This document shows positions 13,362 to 14,960 of a stretch of DNA of 14,960 nucleotides, piece after piece. The translations under genes and the position numbers were made by a program. The stretch is taken from assembly GCA_009777685.1 (NCBI GenBank), contig WRLJ01000014.1:1-14960 (forward strand), written 5' to 3'. Within the stretch, counting starts at the first letter, position 1. Every line of letters begins with the position of its first letter. The stretch is from Oscillospiraceae bacterium. Its GTDB lineage: Bacteria > Bacillota > Clostridia > Oscillospirales > UBA929. Under the pieces are notes generated by a model. It worked only from the letters and a program-made list of their open reading frames with translations. It was not told the origin of the DNA and made no database searches.

Positions 13362-14836
13362 AAAAACGCATTCTCTTCTTGGCGCTCGCCCTAACCCTCA
13401 CCCTCCTGCTCATCCCCGTAGCCACCGCGTCGGATCCCGTCATCACCTTCCCCGACCCCAACTTTGAGGCGGCGGTGCGGGAAATCATCCGCAAGCCGGC
13501 CGGGGACATCCTTGCTTCGGACGTTGCGGGGATTACGGAGCTTATCTTGGGCGGGAGGGAAATTGCCGACCTAACCGGCATTGCGCATTTCACCGCGCTG
13601 ACATGGCTACAAGTGAACAACAACCAGCTGACCGCGCTGGACATGAGCCGCAACCCCGCGCTGGCATCGCTTTGGGCCGACTACAACCAACTGGCCGCGT
13701 TAGACGTGAGCCAAAACACCGCGCTGACATCGCTTGGGGTCTCCAGCAATCAATTGACCGCGCTGGACGTGCGCCGCAACCCCGCGCTGGTATCGCTTTG
13801 GGCGGGCAATAACCAACTGACCGCGCTGGACGTGACTCAAAACACCGCGCTGGAATCGCTTGGGGTCTGGGACAATCAACTGACCGCGTTGGACCTGAGC
13901 CGCAACACCGCGCTGGCAAACCTTTGGGCCGGCGGCAACCAACTGACCGCGCTGGACCTGAGCCGTAACACCGCGCTGGCATCGCTTGGGGCCGGCAGCA
14001 ACCAACTGGCCGCGTTGGACGTGACCCACAACACCGCGCTGCTATATCTGGAGGCCGACCACAACCAACTGACCACGCTGGATGTGAGCCAAAATACCGC
14101 CCTGATATCGCTTGGGCTCGACAGCAATCAGCTGACGGCGCTGGACCTGAGCCACAACCCCGCGCTGGCGTCGCTTTGGGCCGATAACAACCAACTGACC
14201 GAACTGGACGTGACCCAAAACACCGCGCTGGCACGCCTTGCTATCAGCGGCAACCAGCTGACCGCGCTGGACGTGAGCCGCAACCCCGCGCTGGCGGACC
14301 TTTCTGTCCGCCATAATCGCATGGGTCAAGACCCCGCCGTAAGCGTCCCGGCGTGGACGAAAAGCCCGGCGCTGAACGGGGAAACCTACGACGGCGATTG
14401 GCAAACCCCTCTGTTTTTCTACTTCCCCCAAGGCAACCCGCCCTCCGGGACGCAAGCCACGCCGTACCCGAACGTGGGGGTGACTTTGGATGGGGAGAAG
14501 GTTCCGGTGCAAGTCTACGGGATTAGCGGCAACATTTACCTGCGGCTGTCCGACCTGGCCATCGCCGTGGGGATTTACGCCTACTGGGACGGGGCCGTGT
14601 ATTTGGATACCAGCCGCCCCGCCGGATCGTCTACCCCCGGCGCGATGCCCTCCGGCCCGGTAGAGGCCACGCCGTACCCCAACGTCAAGGTATATCTGAA
14701 CGGAACGGAAATCCCCGTCAACGTCTACGGCATAGACGGCAGCACCATCCTCTCCCTGGGCAACGCCGCCGCCGCGCTGGGTCTGACCGCAAACTGGGAG
14801 AACGAAACAGCGGTGCTGACACGGCCAGGTTCATAG
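13358..14836 (+). CDS. Secreted leucine-rich-repeat protein with two stalk-like domains
   Basis: The 492-residue product begins with a clear signal peptide (MKKR, a long Leu/Ala core, cleavage near VATAS-D at 25). Residues 27-85 (ITFPDPNFEAAVREII, then DLTGIAHFTALTWL) are an internalin-like cap. Residues 89-319 are eleven tandem 21-residue leucine-rich repeats of the form NQLTALDVSQNTAL. Residues about 367-418 and 437-488 are two related modules starting ATPYPNV, with VYGI.G..YL.L...A.A.G. and a Trp near the end. They resemble stalk/copper-amine-oxidase-N-like domains of clostridial surface proteins. There is no sortase motif or membrane anchor, so it may be secreted or bind the wall non-covalently. 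AAGAGG (13343-13348) lies 9 bases before the ATG. The TAG stop lies at the edge of the downstream repeat cluster. The ligand is unknown. Confidence 0.9.
   Translation: MKKRILFLALALTLTLLLIPVATASDPVITFPDPNFEAAVREIIRKPAGDILASDVAGITELILGGREIADLTGIAHFTALTWLQVNNNQLTALDMSRNPALASLWADYNQLAALDVSQNTALTSLGVSSNQLTALDVRRNPALVSLWAGNNQLTALDVTQNTALESLGVWDNQLTALDLSRNTALANLWAGGNQLTALDLSRNTALASLGAGSNQLAALDVTHNTALLYLEADHNQLTTLDVSQNTALISLGLDSNQLTALDLSHNPALASLWADNNQLTELDVTQNTALARLAISGNQLTALDVSRNPALADLSVRHNRMGQDPAVSVPAWTKSPALNGETYDGDWQTPLFFYFPQGNPPSGTQATPYPNVGVTLDGEKVPVQVYGISGNIYLRLSDLAIAVGIYAYWDGAVYLDTSRPAGSSTPGAMPSGPVEATPYPNVKVYLNGTEIPVNVYGIDGSTILSLGNAAAALGLTANWENETAVLTRPGS
13622..14314 (+). repeat. Eleven tandem 63-bp repeats within the LRR gene
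   Basis: Eleven in-frame units of 63 bases (21 codons) encode the leucine-rich repeats. In the first six units the variable position after the last Leu alternates between Trp-Ala and Gly, suggesting growth by duplication of a 126-base double unit. Later units (7, 10 and 11) are more diverged. Confidence 0.9.
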
Positions 14837-14960
14837 GGCGCGACGACCTCGGCGCGCCGTGTTTGCCCATTGTGCGTGACCGGGGACGGTCGCCCCTACG
14901 GGGTTTTGCGCCCCGCCGTAGGGACACGGCGTGCCGTGTCCGCGCGTGTGCGTCGGGGAC
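14835..14960. repeat. Palindromic repeat cluster at the window end
   Basis: It opens with a TAGGGCGCGACG...CGGCGCGCCGTG module like that at 1-26. Positions 14878-14941 are then identical to 10727-10790 over 64 bases, including the CCCTACGGGGTTTTGCGCCCCGCCGTAGGG-type linker and the hairpin GGACACGGC/GCCGTGTCC (14922-14941). The cluster continues past the window edge. No gene is seen here. Confidence 0.85.

Noticed and set aside
13590..14234. 214-codon minus-strand frame of repetitive Arg/Cys/Pro-rich protein
   Set aside because: It is the antisense of the 63-base LRR repeats; its periodicity is inherited from the real gene, which has a signal peptide and domain structure.

Overview
The window reads as a chromosomal stretch of a GC-rich anaerobic Clostridia-type bacterium, most likely Oscillospirales or a neighbouring order. 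This rests on Gram-positive style AGGAGG ribosome binding sites, a YitT-family membrane protein, acetate kinase, a DUF1846 protein, stalk-domain and leucine-rich secreted proteins, and dispersed GC-rich palindromic repeats. The species assignment is inference. No rRNA, tRNA or CRISPR array was seen.

Layout. (1) 1-430 is a gene-free block of palindromic repeat modules. (2) 434-6061 is a tight same-strand run: a second-type GyrA/ParC-like topoisomerase subunit, a YitT membrane protein, a lipoprotein with a transglutaminase-like domain lacking its catalytic cysteine, and acetate kinase (gaps of 10, 24 and 56 nt). (3) 6062-6455 is a repeat-filled gap that ends in a good promoter. (4) 6456-9085 is rhaB-rhaA, the first two enzymatic steps of L-rhamnose breakdown, with no aldolase, transporter or regulator beside it. 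(5) 9086-9329 holds more repeats and a bidirectional terminator. (6) 9330-10436 is an AT-rich island on the minus strand: an APH-like kinase gene behind the scar of an internally deleted XRE regulator that still has a strong promoter and a candidate operator. (7) 10440-10800 is the largest repeat cluster. (8) 10966-12447 is a DUF1846 gene. (9) 12491-13361 is a toxin-antitoxin pair (RelB/DinJ-type antitoxin, PIN toxin) followed by a DinD-like gene remnant. (10) 13358-14836 is a secreted leucine-rich-repeat protein whose stop codon lies on the edge of another repeat cluster running to the window end.

The core genes are housekeeping or catabolic. The most unusual feature is the repeat family: at least ten short hairpins with different arm sequences, each still self-complementary, joined by a near-constant linker (CCCTAC...GTAGGG). 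They fill most of the longer intergenic gaps. The AT-rich kinase island, the toxin-antitoxin pair and two gene scars point to repeated gain and loss of accessory DNA between these repeat blocks.
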